This document shows, in pieces, positions 1 to 13,526 of a stretch of DNA of 64,000 nt. The position numbers were made by a program, and so were the translations under genes. Each line of letters opens with the position of its first letter. Positions within the stretch are counted from its first letter, which is position 1. Origin of the DNA: Rhododendron vialii (lineage: Eukaryota; Streptophyta; Magnoliopsida; Ericales; Ericaceae); NCBI RefSeq assembly GCF_030253575.1, contig NC_080563.1, forward strand, positions 11,923,001 through 11,987,000, written 5' to 3'. A model generated the notes under the pieces. That model searched no databases and had not been told where the DNA came from. It saw nothing but the letters and a program-made list of their open reading frames with translations.

Positions 1-20
1 TAATTTGTTTTTGGATTCAG

Positions 21-253
21 GTATAAGTGGACAAAATGGGCAGGCAAGTGGGGGTGGCTGGGCACTCCCTTCGACTGAGCAGCCTCAGCACTCAGAGAAT
101 GTGCCATCAGATATTGGTGAGAGAGAAGGTGCTTCACGTCCACAGCATTCAGGGAGGATGAAAGCAGGTGTTGGAGATAGGTCAGGTTCTTCTCGTGGGA
201 GATCTAGATCAGGTTCTGCTGCTGCTAACGTGGATCGTGTTAGGAAGCATTGA
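21..253 (+). CDS. Last exon of an unrecognised gene (3' end only)
   Basis: A T-rich tract ending in CAG at 18-20 looks like a splice acceptor. From 21 an open frame runs to a TGA ending at 253 and encodes about 77 residues of low-complexity, Gly/Ser/Arg/Gln-rich protein. Its end has RGRSRSGSAAANVDRVRKH, a small arginine/serine patch and a basic C-terminus. Such tails occur on kinases, RNA-binding and chromatin proteins, so the family cannot be named. The rest of the gene lies left of the window. No domain is visible. That this is a genuine terminal exon is inferred from the acceptor, the serine/arginine bias and the run of stops after 253. Confidence 0.55.
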
Positions 254-1555
254 GCAGTTCATGTCATTCCACCACTCTTTTTCATGCAGTCCCTGTAGTT
301 TTTGAGTTGTCATTTCGTACGTACCCAAAAGTTTATGTTGTTAACGGGCGCTTAATGCGTTTCACGTTTTAGTTTGGTTTGTTTAATATGGTTCTGGGAG
401 ATTCTGTTCTCTATGGGTGTCTGTCTTTTGATGACATCTTTAATGTAGGCGTTGCTTAAGCGCTGGCGTCCTAAGTCCAGCTGAAATCCTTAAATATTAT
501 ACTTTTCAGCCGTGTGGCTTCGTTTTGAACTGGGATAATTACATGAAAGAATCACAATGTGCTGCTGCTTTTCATTGTAGCAGAAATGCTTGCTCTGTTT
601 ATATCTCAGTTTGGATCGAATTACTACAAATCGTCCCTATCCTAGATTGTCAAATTTTTTCTTCTTTGTTTTGCGGAAACGATGTATGGCTTGTCGATTG
701 TGTATCTGTTCACTCCAAAAGCAGGAGGTGTGACCATCAGTGCACATGAAATATGAATGTCGCCCTGAAATATGAAGGTTTCGTATGAGTCCCTTCCTGT
801 GACAATGTCGGTATTGTTCTGGAACCCGGAAGAATTCTTCTGTTCATGCTGGTTTGTTGCTGGAAACTGACTCTTTTTTTGAAGAATCCGAACATGGCAT
901 AACAGTTCATTGGAAAAACAAAAGTTTCGAGACATATTACTGTGATTGTTTATAAAAACTTGTATATACTCCGTCCTGGTGCGAATGACTTGCTTTTAAT
1001 CGGATTGGGGAATTTTTTTTATGGTGGAAGGCGTAAGCGGTCCGACGCCCTTACCGCTAAATTACCAGAACAAAAGATTGAAAATGAAAAGTTTGATGAC
1101 GACTTCGAACCACATAAAAACGATAAAATACAAAGAACTGAAGTGATTATGAATCTGTTACCGTACAGGCCAATATGTAACGGTAGTATATGCTACTAAT
1201 TTTGTTCCGATAATACCCGTTAATATCGGCTAATATTAAACAGTATCAGACTACTTTTAAATTTAATTTGTTTTCAAGTACCAGATGATACCGATCGGTA
1301 TCGGTCAATACTGGACAAATACCAAATTACTTTTTATTTTATTTTTAATAAATATATATTATACTATAAATTCTTTTATGTGAAAAAATAACAATGATAT
1401 TCGGTATCTCACCGGTAAGTAAAAAATCGATACTCTTGCCGCTGACTGAACGGAACCGACTCAACCAACATTTCTCTTCGAGAACTAGGAAGACCAAAAA
1501 CATTTGGACCTCTCAAATTCCTTCGGTTAGGTTTCGATAGAAGCTGGAACCAGTT
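254..1555. other. 3' UTR of the left gene and 5' region of the release-factor gene
   Basis: No supportable coding sequence. The first several hundred bases are probably the 3' UTR of the left gene. From about 1160 to 1440 there is an AT-rich stretch with repeated near-palindromic TACCGATCGGTATCGG-type words, a pattern common in plant MITE remnants; no clean ends were found. The last 100 bases before 1556 should hold the promoter and leader of the next gene. Confidence 0.4.
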
Positions 1556-4500
1556 ATGGCGGCAATCAGAGCGACGACCGCCACGATCGCCAGAGAGATG
1601 TTCCTTCCGTCAGCGTTCTTTGGATCCGTCCGCGTGTTCCGAGCATCGCTCCCTACCTCTGGTGGGCCCGTCGGCTTGAGTTACCGACGGATCAGCTACG
1701 GCCGAGTCCTGCGCGCGGCGCTGGACTCCGGCGACGCCGGGAAGAAGGCGCCGTCGCGGCTGGCTCAGGTTCAGCAACTCATGATGGAAGCCAAGGAGAG
1801 AGCCGCTTCCGCCGGGAACGAACCTATCCCCAAAATCACACTAGGTAACGAACGACTCGTTGTTTTTTTCAGAATGAATCTCTTTTCTCGCTAATAAGTC
1901 ACATAATGCTCCCGGCGTGCGTCTTTTAATAATGTCCCAAAGTATTAAAATTTCGTACTGAAAGATTATGTGACTACTAAGGTTACTCCACCGTTTTGCG
2001 GTGTTTTTCAGTGTGAAATCCTTAGTTGTCTTTATTTTTCTCGTTGATGTGGTGGTGTGTATAGAGAGTGATGAAATTAAAGTGAGTTATCAAGCAACGT
2101 ATTAGGGTTTCGACTATCTCAACTTCTTAATATGTTAGGAACTAAGAGTACTCTACAATGGTTAGAGCCAGATAGCTATGGGAAAGACATTTTTTGGCTA
2201 GCTATAGAACAAGTGTGGTATTATTTCGCAATGTTGCCAAATGGTGGTAGAGGAAAGTTCTAGTGTTTGTTGTGGACCCAACAGGAGAGAAATGTTTTTG
2301 GCTTGAACCAAATCTTGTGCCAAATTATGGAAAGCTATCAGTAGTACCGGATCTAACTACCCATTGGAGATGAATTTATGAGGGATCCAACCACGTTACA
2401 GGTTTGGCAGTGCATTTGAATGCCAATTGTAGATGCTCTAAAAGAGCAAAATAACACAATGATGACCTCTCTGGTTGAAATTCAATTACTCGTTTTAGTT
2501 GAGTTTATTGTATTAATGCATTTGACAAACAAGTGTAAAATTACAACAAGGTGAACTAGTTCTTGTGCCAATTTTTGAAACGCTATCATTAGTACTGGAT
2601 CTAACTACCCATTGGAGATGAATTTTTGAGGGATCCAACCATGTTACAGGTTTGGCAGTGCATTTGAATACCGATTGTAGATGCTCTAAAAGAGCAGAAT
2701 AACACAATGATGGCTTCTCTGGTCGTAATTCTGTTACTTGTTTCAGTTGAGTTGATAAACAAGTGTAAAAATTACAATAAGGTATTGATAAGCTGCTCAG
2801 TTACATTGCTACGTTTTGGGGCCTGGTAAAAAGTGACCCTGTTGGCTAAACCATAAGTTTAAATTTAACTGCTTAGTTACATTGCTACGTTTTGGGGCCT
2901 GGTAAAAAGTGACCCTGTTGGCTAAACCATAAGTTCAAATTTAACTGCTCAGTTACATTGCTACATTTTGGGGCCTGGTAAAAAGTGACCCTGTTGGCTA
3001 AACCATAAGTTCAAATTTAAGAACTGAGTCGTGGCTCAACTGCGCAATTTTGTGTGACATGGCAGTGCATACTGTGCATTTACACGGTGAATCTTTGTCT
3101 ACACCAAGGGATCAAGTGGCCTTGTTTCAGTCATTCCTTTATTCACCATATAAGTTATTGACTCCCATGAATAGAAGAAGAAGAAGGTAGAGGGAAAGGA
3201 AGAATAGAAACGATCGGGAGCATCATTACTTAACTAACCAGTTAGCACCATTCTTGAATATATTTTGTACTCCCCAACGCAACAAATCAAGTGACACCGG
3301 TATTGTGTATTTGTGTTTCAGATATGGATCCTTGTTTCCTTTGGATTCTCTACTCAGCCTTAGAGTAGCTTGTTACTATAGGTTCTATGACAAACCCTGC
3401 TACAGAATACCTATGTTCTGGAGTCTCCTTGAATTGAAAACCCTGTAGGAGAAGCATACTGAATACTGATACTTTCTTCCGTAGATTATTCCGTTTATAA
3501 CTGGAGTATTTGATTAGTAAAGCAACCGCCTTTTTTGATACTCCACTCCCCATTTCCTACTATTAACCTGTTGTCATCTATTTTTTGATCAGCGAAATAC
3601 CTTGAAGTGGAAGTATACATATACAAATCACCTCTGATGCTGGATTCACATAAGCTGTCATTTTCCTCTTTCTCATTGTTTTTCCTCCTTTTCCAAGTCT
3701 CTTAAGTGGTGTGCACATCTTTCCAGCTAGAGCCTTTATTGGAGTTAACTGCAACTTCTTGTTGTCTATTATGCTACTTGCTTCATGTTGATAGGTACCT
3801 GATTCCCCGAATGCTATTCTAATTGAATTTATATGTCCTGAAATCTTGTCCTCGTGGCAATACCACTGGTTGCTATTGAAAAGAAAAATATTCAAATGCT
3901 AGTCTTCTTAGTACTAGCGTAGTATGGTTACTAAGTTTTGCTATAGTTGTTTTCGTTGTTGTAATTTGTTTTGTTTCTACAAGTTGTTTTCTCCTATTTA
4001 TTTTGGTCCTTAATTTTTTTTTTTTATAGATTCTCTCCTGTGACATTAATAAAAAGATGCTTCCAATACCATATTATTCTTTTTGGTTCCTTAATGGCAA
4101 ATTGTGCTCTGTTTTTGGTAATTATGTGCCTTGAGAGTTGAGACCTTTTTCAAGGTAATTAATATAATTTTGTTCTCTCGTGTTGTTCTCCGTAGAATAT
4201 GATGCTATTCACTTGTCGTAAAGGTTATGCCTATCATCGTTGAAGGTCTTCTGTTGAAGAGGGCAAGCAAAAATGGCGTCTCTATGACAGGACTGAAGTC
4301 TTCTTTCTCGCATTTTAAAGAAAATTCAAACAATTCACCTTGTGTCTATCTGACATGAAAACTTGTAGTTGTTAGCCTCCTGTATCTTCCTGTACCACGG
4401 GATTATTTGCAATCTGAAGCCTCGGTTAGAATACCACATTGGCCTTCATTTTTGACGTGACACAGATATTATGGCTCAGTAGTTTGCTTCTTTTAATTAT

Positions 4501-6916
4501 ACGGTTTACTGTAAAAAACAAAGAACAGAAAATGATGGTGCATAACCAAAAGACTGTTTGGTTTCCTTTTAGGATTTAATGATTTATAGACTATTAGACT
4601 GTCATAACATGGAGATTCCTGCTAGAGATTGTCACTATCCTGGAAATAAAATAATGCCACTGTTTGTATTCATTTCTAGGCATTATCTTCATATCTTACT
4701 TTCATTGTGTTTCTGTATACCAGATCGTGTTACAACAAACTTTGCAAGAAGTGGTGGGCCGGGGGGTCAAAATGTCAATAAAGGTTTGGCAGATTCTTTG
4801 TCTTTCTCTATCGAGCAAAGTCCTAATTCCTTTTAACTTATTTATGCTGCTATTTGTCCAGAACTATTTTTATTTTGGTATTTTTTGTTTGTTATAGTGA
4901 ACACCAAGGTGGACATGCGGTTCAATGTAAAAAATGCCTATTGGTTAAGTGAGAGGGTCAGGGACAGGATTTTGCAAGTGGTTAGTTACTCAAACTCCTC
5001 ATCATGTGTTATGTACTAAAGAATCTACTTCTTAATAATTCTCTGTGAGAGATGGTATATGATCCTTCCTCCTCTCTAGCACAGGTTTTATTTTGGGGCA
5101 CATAACAGGAGATATACACAACCTTACTAGGTTAGGAAGGGGGTTGCATAGCCAGAAAGGATAATGCTAAAGTTTTCTTTCCTAGAATACTGTCGTTTAT
5201 AATCATGAATAAGAATGTGCATTTCCAAGAGGGTATTTCCCTCGACTTGGAAAGAGCTAGAAAATGCTTTGACAAGGATACCGCAAACTTCCATGACTCT
5301 CAATTGTCAAGAACACTGTTGGACATGTTAAAAGACTTACAATGACAGTGTTCCCCCCTACCATATCAGAGAGCTTTTGCCACAGGCTTGCTTCCAGTTT
5401 CGCCGCAAAATCTTGGTACATTCCCATCTCTTCATTCATTCCCTAAACATAATCTTAGCCTCTTAGGTTGCTCCAAAATGTTTTAATGCCTGTTTGGCTA
5501 TCTAAAGATGATCCGACTTTTTTCATGATCTGACTTCTGTCAACACATGCTATACATTGCAGATGAAGCGCAGTTCTACTTTAACATATTAAGGACACCT
5601 GTTCCCTTGAGGGGTTCTGTTGCTCTAGTACTCATTGGCAACAGCGAATTCTCTCTGATTCAGAAAAGAATTCAGCCATCGTCCAAAAGTTGCGTCATAT
5701 ATGCACTCAATCTAGGATAGCTGGTGTATCAGACAAGAAACCAAGGCATAATATGCAGTTTCTGCGCTGTGTTGTGAAAGAATGAGCTATACGACACTCC
5801 TTACCTATCTAGCTTGCCAATAGTTTAAAAGGGGCCCCTCAAAATTTTGGCAAGTCATCTAGGATGACTTTATTCCAGATGCTGTTGGTTTCTGAAATTG
5901 TCTCTAATTTCCCTGCTGCAGCATGTCAACCAACAGTAAATTTGTTCTATTTCAGCTCATATTGGCCTTGTGCTGCTTTCTAAATGGCTTGCAGAATTTC
6001 AGGATTTCATATTTTCTTGGTGAAAAAACTTTTAAGAGAACTTTTCATTTTAGATCCTTATGGAATTGTTGGTGTTATCGTGTAGTCCTTTGGTTTTTCT
6101 GAACAGGAAAAGAATCGCATCAACAAAGATGGGGAGCTTGTGATTTCTTCGACAAAGACCAGAACACAAAAGTAAGCTTCAGCCTACAACTCCTTTCTGC
6201 TATCCATTTTGCTTTTATTTCCCCAATTAAGATGATTTCATCCTAGGATTCTTCTGCAGGGGCAACATTGAAGATGCTTTGCAGAAACTACAGGTACAGA
6301 ATATGAGAAGTAGAAGTTGTGATTGGTTGGTGCAGATGGACCTTATTTGTTGTTCGTGACATAGTAATATGCATCCAATACTTCTACATGGTCTGAATGG
6401 TAGCAGCTACCTAGCCTACCATGATGTTGGACCCAAATAGTTCTTGAAACGTCCTTGAAGTGAACATTCTAATTGATCATCTTTCAATCAAAAAGTGTGG
6501 TGCATTGCAAGTGGTTCATGCTGTGACCATTGACAACTATGCTGTCAATTGTCTCATGGGTGTTACTTTGGTTAGCTAGCTTGTCTTTCTGATGACTTTT
6601 ATTTTTTGAAATCAATGCACCAGGAAATCATTGATGCTGCTTCATATGTCCCACCACCTCCATCAGAAGAGCAAGTGAAAAAAATTGCCAAGCTGTAAGA
6701 GCTTTTTTCCTTTGCAGATACAGTATACTACCGATACATGTTATTCTACTCTAATCCAGTCCTATTAATTTCCATATATCGCGGGTGACCATTATAATTA
6801 TTACAACTACATTTTTTGTAAAAAGGGCTGCTGTTGGGGAGCAGAAAAGAATGCAAAGCAAGAAGGCTCTTTCACAAAAGAAGTCCTTCAGAAGAAATCG
6901 AGATAGTTGGGACTGA
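1556..6916 (+). CDS. Mitochondrial/organellar peptidyl-tRNA hydrolase, class-I release factor family (ICT1/ArfB type)
   Basis: Seven exons with GT/AG junctions join in frame: 1556-1844, 4724-4783, 4898-4980, 6107-6171, 6260-6293, 6624-6694 and 6826-6916, giving 230 aa. Exon 1 is a Ser/Arg/Ala-rich leader typical of an organelle transit peptide. Exon 2 holds the catalytic GGQ loop (RSGGPGGQNVNK; GGQ at about residues 110-112), which in this family hydrolyses the peptidyl-tRNA ester on stalled ribosomes. Exon 3 continues with VNTKVDMRFNV. The C-terminus is Lys/Arg-rich (KKSFRRNRDSWD), the basic tail that ArfB/ICT1 proteins place in the mRNA channel of a stalled ribosome. The length and the lack of a codon-recognition domain fit ICT1/ArfB rather than a full RF1/RF2. 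Intron 1 is long (2.9 kb) and carries tandem duplications. Rescue of stalled mitochondrial ribosomes is inferred from the family. Confidence 0.9.
2310..2785. repeat. Two tandem ~235-240 bp units in intron 1 of the release-factor gene
   Basis: The stretch from about 2310 to 2551 is repeated from about 2552 to 2785 at roughly 85-90% identity by eye. Shared words include GGATCTAACTACCCATTGGA, GATGCTCTAAAAGAGC and AACAAGTGTAAAA. GATGCTCTAAAAGAGC contains a short palindrome (GCTCTAAAAGAGC). No open frame is shared. Confidence 0.8.
2793..3020. repeat. Three tandem 76-bp units in intron 1
   Basis: Units lie at 2793-2868, 2869-2944 and 2945-3020. They are almost identical (a few substitutions), starting CTGCTCAGTTACATTGCTAC and ending AAATTTAA. 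The near identity suggests recent slippage or unequal exchange inside the intron. No coding potential. Confidence 0.95.
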
Positions 6917-9495
6917 CCACCCGATCATGAGGTCTTTTGTGTTGCTGTTTTCTATCCATATAAGGTTCCCTATCTTCCCCTTTTAGAGCTTTTGTTGTTG
7001 CTTGAATTGACTTAACGATAGAAAGCTGATTGGATCTAATCACAAACCTTAGAAACTGATTTGGACAGCAGGTGACTTGGACAGGCAAATTTTCTGCAAC
7101 AACACTACAGCGAACAGAACCAGCAAAAGTAGGAGATACGATAATGAAACTCAAAATTATGGACCCAGAGGACTGAAACAATGAACACAACCGGAACTTT
7201 TATGCGTTTTGATGTTCATTATCCATGCCAACTCTATCTACAATGACTTCAAGACAAAATAACAAATACAGTAAATCTCAAGGATCCCTTGGGTTTAAAA
7301 AATTAAGCGTCCATACATAATTAAACCTATCTGACACCCTATAAAGGCCCCTCATCATAAATCAACCTTTATTTGCTGCTAAAAACTTGGATGATCAGAA
7401 CCCAAATAGCCATGAGCGTCAAGTAATTGGATAAACGTGCTTGGTCAATTGGCTTTCCCTTTGCCCTAACCCTAACCTCCCATAGCTGTTTGCCAGGGAG
7501 AAGAAACACACAACTTCCGGGAGTTGCTCACAGATTTTGAAGTAACTATACTATTATCTTTTGAAGCGGTATCTGGAAACCAAAATAGCTTCATCTCTTT
7601 TTTTTTGTTCTTGCTTTATTTCCTTGTTTTTCAGGTTTTCTTTGGTTTCTCTGTTGCAGGAAAGATGATGATACTGAGGAAAGATATCTCAGGATTGGCT
7701 TTTATACCAGGGTAGAAATTGCCTAATGAGTCGGACTCTTATGATCGGGAGGAATGCCATGGAATACTGTGACAAATGTACGTGACTAGCGAGAAGGGCT
7801 AAATGACTTCGAGTCCACCCGTGCTGCACCCCTGCAAATGAAACGTGTGGATTGGGATTTCGATGGGTTCTAGAGTTCCTATAATATTTGCCTAGGACTT
7901 CTGGGTCAGATTATGGAATACCCAACCAACAAGAGGCATAAATTGTTAACTTGCTTACATTGTTTTGACTAGTTGATGAGCTTTTGCTGAGAGCTCAGAT
8001 AACAACCTTGCCAGTATGAATCAAAATAACGAGCTACCTTGGAGGTAAATTTGTGATCTGGTGGCGTTGGCCTTCATTACTTCATGTTGTCGTATTTGCT
8101 CCTTTATAATCTCATTAAGACGTACCATTTTTTTTTTGAAATGCATTTGCAAGATTAAACATGGAAAAACAGCTAAGTAGATTTCCTAAGCAAATTTACT
8201 TTCTTTTCCTTTCTATTTTTCTTTGATGAACGCGCGCTCTCGTTTTGGATTAGACTGTTGCAGTTGATTGGATTTTAGACTTTTTGATTTCATTTACTTC
8301 CGGATTCCAGTTTCCTCAGTTTTTTCTTAGACACACTCCCAACGGTAAACACAAAATGAAACTGACAATACGAAAGCTGAACAGATCATCTTCCAAATGT
8401 TTGTCTACTCGTCTAGTGTCATATTACAAGTTACGTTTATTAGAGATGTTTGATTGTTGTTTTCAATATGCAAATACGTTTATACACACATTTTGCAGTT
8501 GATTATCGTTTTTGAATCATACTCGTTATTGATTAGAAATTGCTATCGAAATCTCCTTTTCCTTTCTTCACTTTATTGAGGAAAGAATTGTTCTCGAAAT
8601 TCATCAACCAACTAATTTTATCCAAAAGTGATAAACTATAAAGGTGAATCTGCAACACCACTACTCTCGGTTGCATAATTGTACTTCAAAAATTATGTAT
8701 TGAGATTCTCGTCACGTCCAATGGATTTGATACTAAATTCGAAGAAAGATAGACGCCTTTAGAGACTGCACCATCTTGTTAATGACATTTACGAGTGTTT
8801 CTTAAACCCACTTTGATGATTGATAAATTTAGTACAGTACTATTTTAGAACTTATCGAAAACACCAAAAAAAAAAAAAATTCAAGATTAATGTGCTCCGT
8901 AATCACATCAATTGGTAACCAATCAACTTAATTTGCGGTACACTTGATCCCTCCAATATACAAACGACCTCTTCTACAGAAAATTGGCTCAGAAAGGATC
9001 CACAAACGTCTTCAACATGACACTTCATGAGGTTTACAATGGATTCATATTTTTAAGCCTATATTCATTTCAGCCAAGTATTTGCTTCTCTCAGAAATTA
9101 AGAATTTCATCAAACACATCCTAAACAAACCTCTTCCCCAAACCAACACTTCCACCTCCCCACCTCACGTGGCAAAACCCCATAACCCCCCAACCACACG
9201 CGTCAAAACCCCCGGCATCCCTCTTCCCGCCGCCGCAAACCACCGTCTCTCCCCCTCCCTCCTCCATATGAGTCCTCAAAATTCTCTGTACCTCTGTATC
9301 GATGCATTTCCAACTCAGATTGCATAAAAATTTTAAAATACAAAATAATTCTCACACAATCTAACGACTCAGAAAACATCGTATAGAAGTACACCAATTT
9401 CTTGATATATAGAGAATTTAAGGGGCCTCCACACACCACCCTCTTCCACTCCACCAAAATCCCCACAAACCCCAAACCAACCGACCAACTAAACG
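6917..9495. other. Intergenic region between the release-factor and IBA57 genes
   Basis: About 2.6 kb. The left part is presumably the 3' UTR of the release-factor gene. The rest is AT-rich with scattered short frames of no recognisable composition. From about 9110 to 9480 the plus strand becomes C/A-rich, which fits the promoter and leader of the next gene. No transposon ends or RNA gene seen. Confidence 0.5.
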
Positions 9496-12400
9496 ATGCA
9501 CCGTTTCAGAAAACTCTCTCTCAACTTCCCCAAACCCATTTCCCACGCTTTCAGACACTTCTCCGCCCAACAAACCCGCCTCGACAATGCCGGCCCCGTG
9601 GCCTCCCTCCTCACCACCCGGGCCGTGGTCCGTTTCCGAGGCCCCGACACCGTCAAATTCCTCCAGGGCCTATTGACGAACGATGTGCGGAGGTTCGGTG
9701 AACCCCTGGGTGAGGAGGCGGCCTCGGTTGTGCCCACCCCCAACTTGCCCGCTGTTTCGACCCCGCCCGTTTACGCCGCCATGTTGACGCCCCAGGGGAG
9801 GTTTTTGTATGATTTTTTCGTGTACGGGCCGGCTCGGCCCGACCAGAGGCTTGATGAGTCTGGGTCTGGGCCGGGGGCCGGACCGGACGAAGTGGAGGTT
9901 TACGCGGATGTTGATGGGTCTGTGGTGGGTGAGCTATTGGAAACCCTCAGAAAGTAAGTTTGTTTGATTGGGTTCTGGTTGTTGTTATCGGATTGTTTTA
10001 GTACCGTATTGTGTCAGCCGTTTGATTAATGCACTAGCAAAAACTGTAAAAGTGCACTAGTATGTCAGTTCTCTTGTTTTTTAAGAGACTATTGAGAAAA
10101 CGGCCAAAAAAACAAACAAACACATATAGCGCAAAGAAACAATTACGAAAAGAAAACCCAAGATACATATTTTTACATGGTTTCCCAACTGTAGTTGTGT
10201 ACGTTCACAGCTCATACCAGGTTTTACAAAATAATATAAATGAAGAATGGAGCACGAGTTACATGGACTGTGATAACAAGTATTATGGATAACCTAGGGA
10301 TTACATCAATTAACGTAACCCAAACCCGTTAGCAAAGCGTGTACGAAACCTAATCAGGCTTCACTAAAAACCAACAGAGAACTTAAGAATTGTGACTTTT
10401 GATACTTAATGGCTGTGAAATTCAGTGTAAAAGCTCCATTGTAGAGATCCAAGTTGTTGATTGTTCGATAAGATCATCCTATACAGGGCCATTGACATGC
10501 ATATTGGCTTACTTTAATTTTCTCTGTCATCAATTAATTTAGTTGCTTTCTTGTTTTGGGTTTCTCATTTGCTAGTCAGGGAGATGATGAAAGTTGGGAT
10601 GTCATGCTTGATATTGGAGCAACTTATAAGAGTCTTGATTTCTTAGCATTCAAATGGACAAAAATAAGCTCGGTGTTCCCTTTATGGACTTTTGTTTCAT
10701 TTAGGATTTGGAGAGTTCATTGAAATTGTTAGGAATTAGTATAATCGCTGTTTCGGTATGCCAAGTAGAAGAATAGCTGCAAGATTAAGGTGTGGTTGAC
10801 TAACTTTACGATGGCCTGTTCTAGCACTTCTCAATTTGTCAGTGTCCTAACAAGTCACACGTAGAAAACACAAAACTCACTTGCATTTTGTGTGTGAGTG
10901 AGGCTGGGTGAGGTTGGGGGGTGGGTGACAACGACTAATAATATTGTTGGGGCCGTAGTAGGAGAGTAACCTACCTTTTTAACTACCGTTAAGCGTTTCA
11001 TGGAAAGTAAATAGTGAATGGCAGAAAAAGGGACTACTTGAGTTTAGGAAGTCATAATCTCGGCAATTCATCTACACCAAGAATACTGGGAAAGAAATTC
11101 AATAACTAAAGAATCCCCTTGGATGGTAATTTTAGTGACTACCAGAGAACGTGTAGTAATAGAATACATGATAACTTTTTCTGGTCTGTTTTCCCTTTCA
11201 AGAAATTGGATAAAACGTGCTATATGTAATATGGTAGAACTGGTGATTGGCTGCCAACTAAGCTTGCCTACGCATTTTGGATGTTAGGATATGTAACAAA
11301 GTGTTTTCACCTTTTGTTTCACATTGCATTAGGTCACAATGACCGAAGTCAGACTCTAATGCGATTTGTTTGCGAAATACATTGCAATCTATTCAATTGC
11401 CCACCCTAGCTTTTAGTTTTTCCATTCCACTTTGTTTATTTTGGAGCTACAGGTACCAGTTGAGGTCCAAGGTTGATATCGAGAGTGTGGCAGAAGCTTT
11501 CTCTTGTTGGCAAAGGTATGGCTCAAATCTGACTGACAAGTCCTTGTCGGCAGAAGAACCAGAAGCTTGTTCCGTGGGCTGGGGCGGTGCTGTTGATCAT
11601 TCTGGTGCCTCGGCTTCAAGCGGAAATGGACTTGGATGGCAATGGCATAAGGATCCCCGATTGGATTGCCTTGGATTCCGGGGGATCTTTCCATCTAATT
11701 CAATACGTAAGATTTAGTAGCCTCAGTTGATCCTGTGATTTGACTTCGTTTGAATCAGCACGTAGCATAAGAGATTACAAGCCAGTTCTCAATCTCCTTC
11801 AAACAAAATATATCAATTTGATTAATCATGAGGAGCTTGCATTATGTTTGTTGCAGCACCGTTGGTTGAGGCTGACAAGGAAACTGATGAAAAAAATTTT
11901 CTTTTATGGAGATTAGAGAAAGGGGTTGCTGAAGGTTCGACTGAGATCCCAAAAGGTGCATCTTCCTTGCTCTATTTAGAACTACAATTAGGAAATGAAA
12001 AATGCAGTTCTTTCACATAGCTTCAAGGGCCTCCAATCTAGCCCCCTGAGTCTGGGCACTATTTACAGATGTGAAACCCCGAGTTTAACACCAAAGGCAG
12101 GGTATTATCCGATCTGATTGCCTGTAGCTGCCAAAGCTGCTTTAGCTGTATTTCTGTCTAACTTTGAACAATCATTCCTGATTTGCTGTATACTTCTGGC
12201 ATTGTGGGGATGTAGTTATTGGGCACGGTGCAGGAATTCAGTTTGTGGAACTGCAAGACGGTGCATCAGTAGGACGTGGAAGAGATTTAGTTTAGAACTT
12301 TTCTCGACACAATATGGAAATTGTCCATACTGAGTGGGAGTATGCAGTAGTATCCTGATCGATTTTGTTTAATTTTGCTCTATAGCTAAGTGAAATTATT

Positions 12401-13002
12401 TATGCTTAGAACGTAGAAATATTCAACTCTAAACCCCAATTTCTGGTTTAAAGTTGACCGGCTTTGAAACAGGTGTTGATGTTTATGAACTTACATTGTG
12501 CATTTGTTACGATGCTCCTTAGGTGAGGCAATGCCATTGGAATACAATCTTGCCGGTCTAAATGCTATAAGCTTTGATAAAGGTTGCTACGTGGGCCAAG
12601 AACTCATTGCTCGTACACATCATCGAGGGGTCATTCGGAAACGTGTGCTTCCTTTGAAGTTCATTGATAATGACGGGAATGGTAAATGCAAACATCTTTT
12701 TGGCTTCCTCAAATTTCAATATTATTCTTGTTTAATGACCCCTATCTTCTATTTCAGAATTGGAGCAGAAAGTTTCTCCTGGGTCCGAAGTTATGAATGC
12801 TGCCTCTGGCAAGAAGGCTGGGACTGTGACTACTGCCCTTGGATGCCGCGGTCTGGGCCTTCTGAGGTTGGAGGAAGCCTTTAGGGGATTGGGCTCCTTG
12901 GTAATACAAGGACAAGAAGATGTGAAAGTTCAGGCAATTAGACCAGACTGGTGGCCTTCTGAGTGGTTTATGGAGCCTCAACAACAAAGGGCAGCTGCTT
13001 AG
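9496..13002 (+). CDS. IBA57: IBA57-like folate-binding protein for mitochondrial Fe-S cluster assembly (GcvT/COG0354 family)
   Basis: Five exons join in frame: 9496-9953, 11453-11706, 11857-11955, 12523-12681 and 12758-13002, giving 404 aa. The N-terminus ([11 protein letters not shown]..., Arg/Ser/Phe-rich, few acids) looks like a mitochondrial presequence. An early block [18 protein letters not shown] and then [18 protein letters not shown] are the usual opening of COG0354/IBA57 folate-binding proteins. Exon 4 carries the family signature KGCYVGQE (about residues 290-297) followed by [14 protein letters not shown]. The C-terminal barrel part is present. In yeast and animals IBA57 acts with ISCA proteins to mature mitochondrial 4Fe-4S clusters; the plant role is inferred. 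Intron 1 is 1.5 kb. The gene converges with the maspardin-like gene, their coding ends about 520 bp apart. Confidence 0.9.
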
Positions 13003-13526
13003 TATGTTAATTTAGGCCTCCAAAGGTGAAATAAAAAGAGAATAAGAGTATCTTATGCAATATATTGGAGTAATTCAGCAGTGCATTTAGAGACGGTAGG
13101 AAGCTTGTAGCACATTTGAGATAATTTGACAAAATCATAAATTGATGCTTCGATATACCAATGAGTTCTGTAATCCAGTAGCTACGAAGAAATGCGCAAA
13201 GATCCATTGCTTAGTTTATGTTTGAATTCAAAATGGTGTTATCCATTCGAGCAACTTCAAACGTGATGGTTTTATAGCAATTTGTATTTGTTCAGACTAA
13301 GACACCCAGTAGAAAGGCGATTATATTTGTCATACATCATGTTTTGGGTTTGTACAAACGAAGCCATAACTAATCTGTTTGAATAACGAATCTATTTGAT
13401 AACACCTGTTGGCATGAAGTATGAACATATTATGGGTTTTACATAAAGCACCAGCAACAACCGGAGAGCGTCTTCCATCAATTGACTAATGTAAAATCTA
13501 CAAACAAAATTGTACATGCAATGCAA
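13003..13526. other. Convergent 3' region between IBA57 and the maspardin-like gene
   Basis: AT-rich stretch holding the 3' UTRs of two convergent genes. No open frame of note and no repeat ends. Overlap of the two transcripts here is possible but cannot be seen from sequence. Confidence 0.5.

Noticed and set aside
7440-7475. Telomere-like CCCTAACCCTAACC
   Set aside because: Only two units and not the plant CCCTAAA repeat; chance occurrence.
9203-9743. Overlapping open frames on both strands around the IBA57 start
   Set aside because: GC-rich exon 1 of IBA57 and its C/A-rich leader keep other frames open by composition; only the plus frame from 9496 has family motifs.
10062-10330. Possible retroelement piece in IBA57 intron 1 (lysine-rich frame, TACATGGTTTCCCAA word)
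   Set aside because: No ends, flanking repeat or conserved domain could be found; left as intron.
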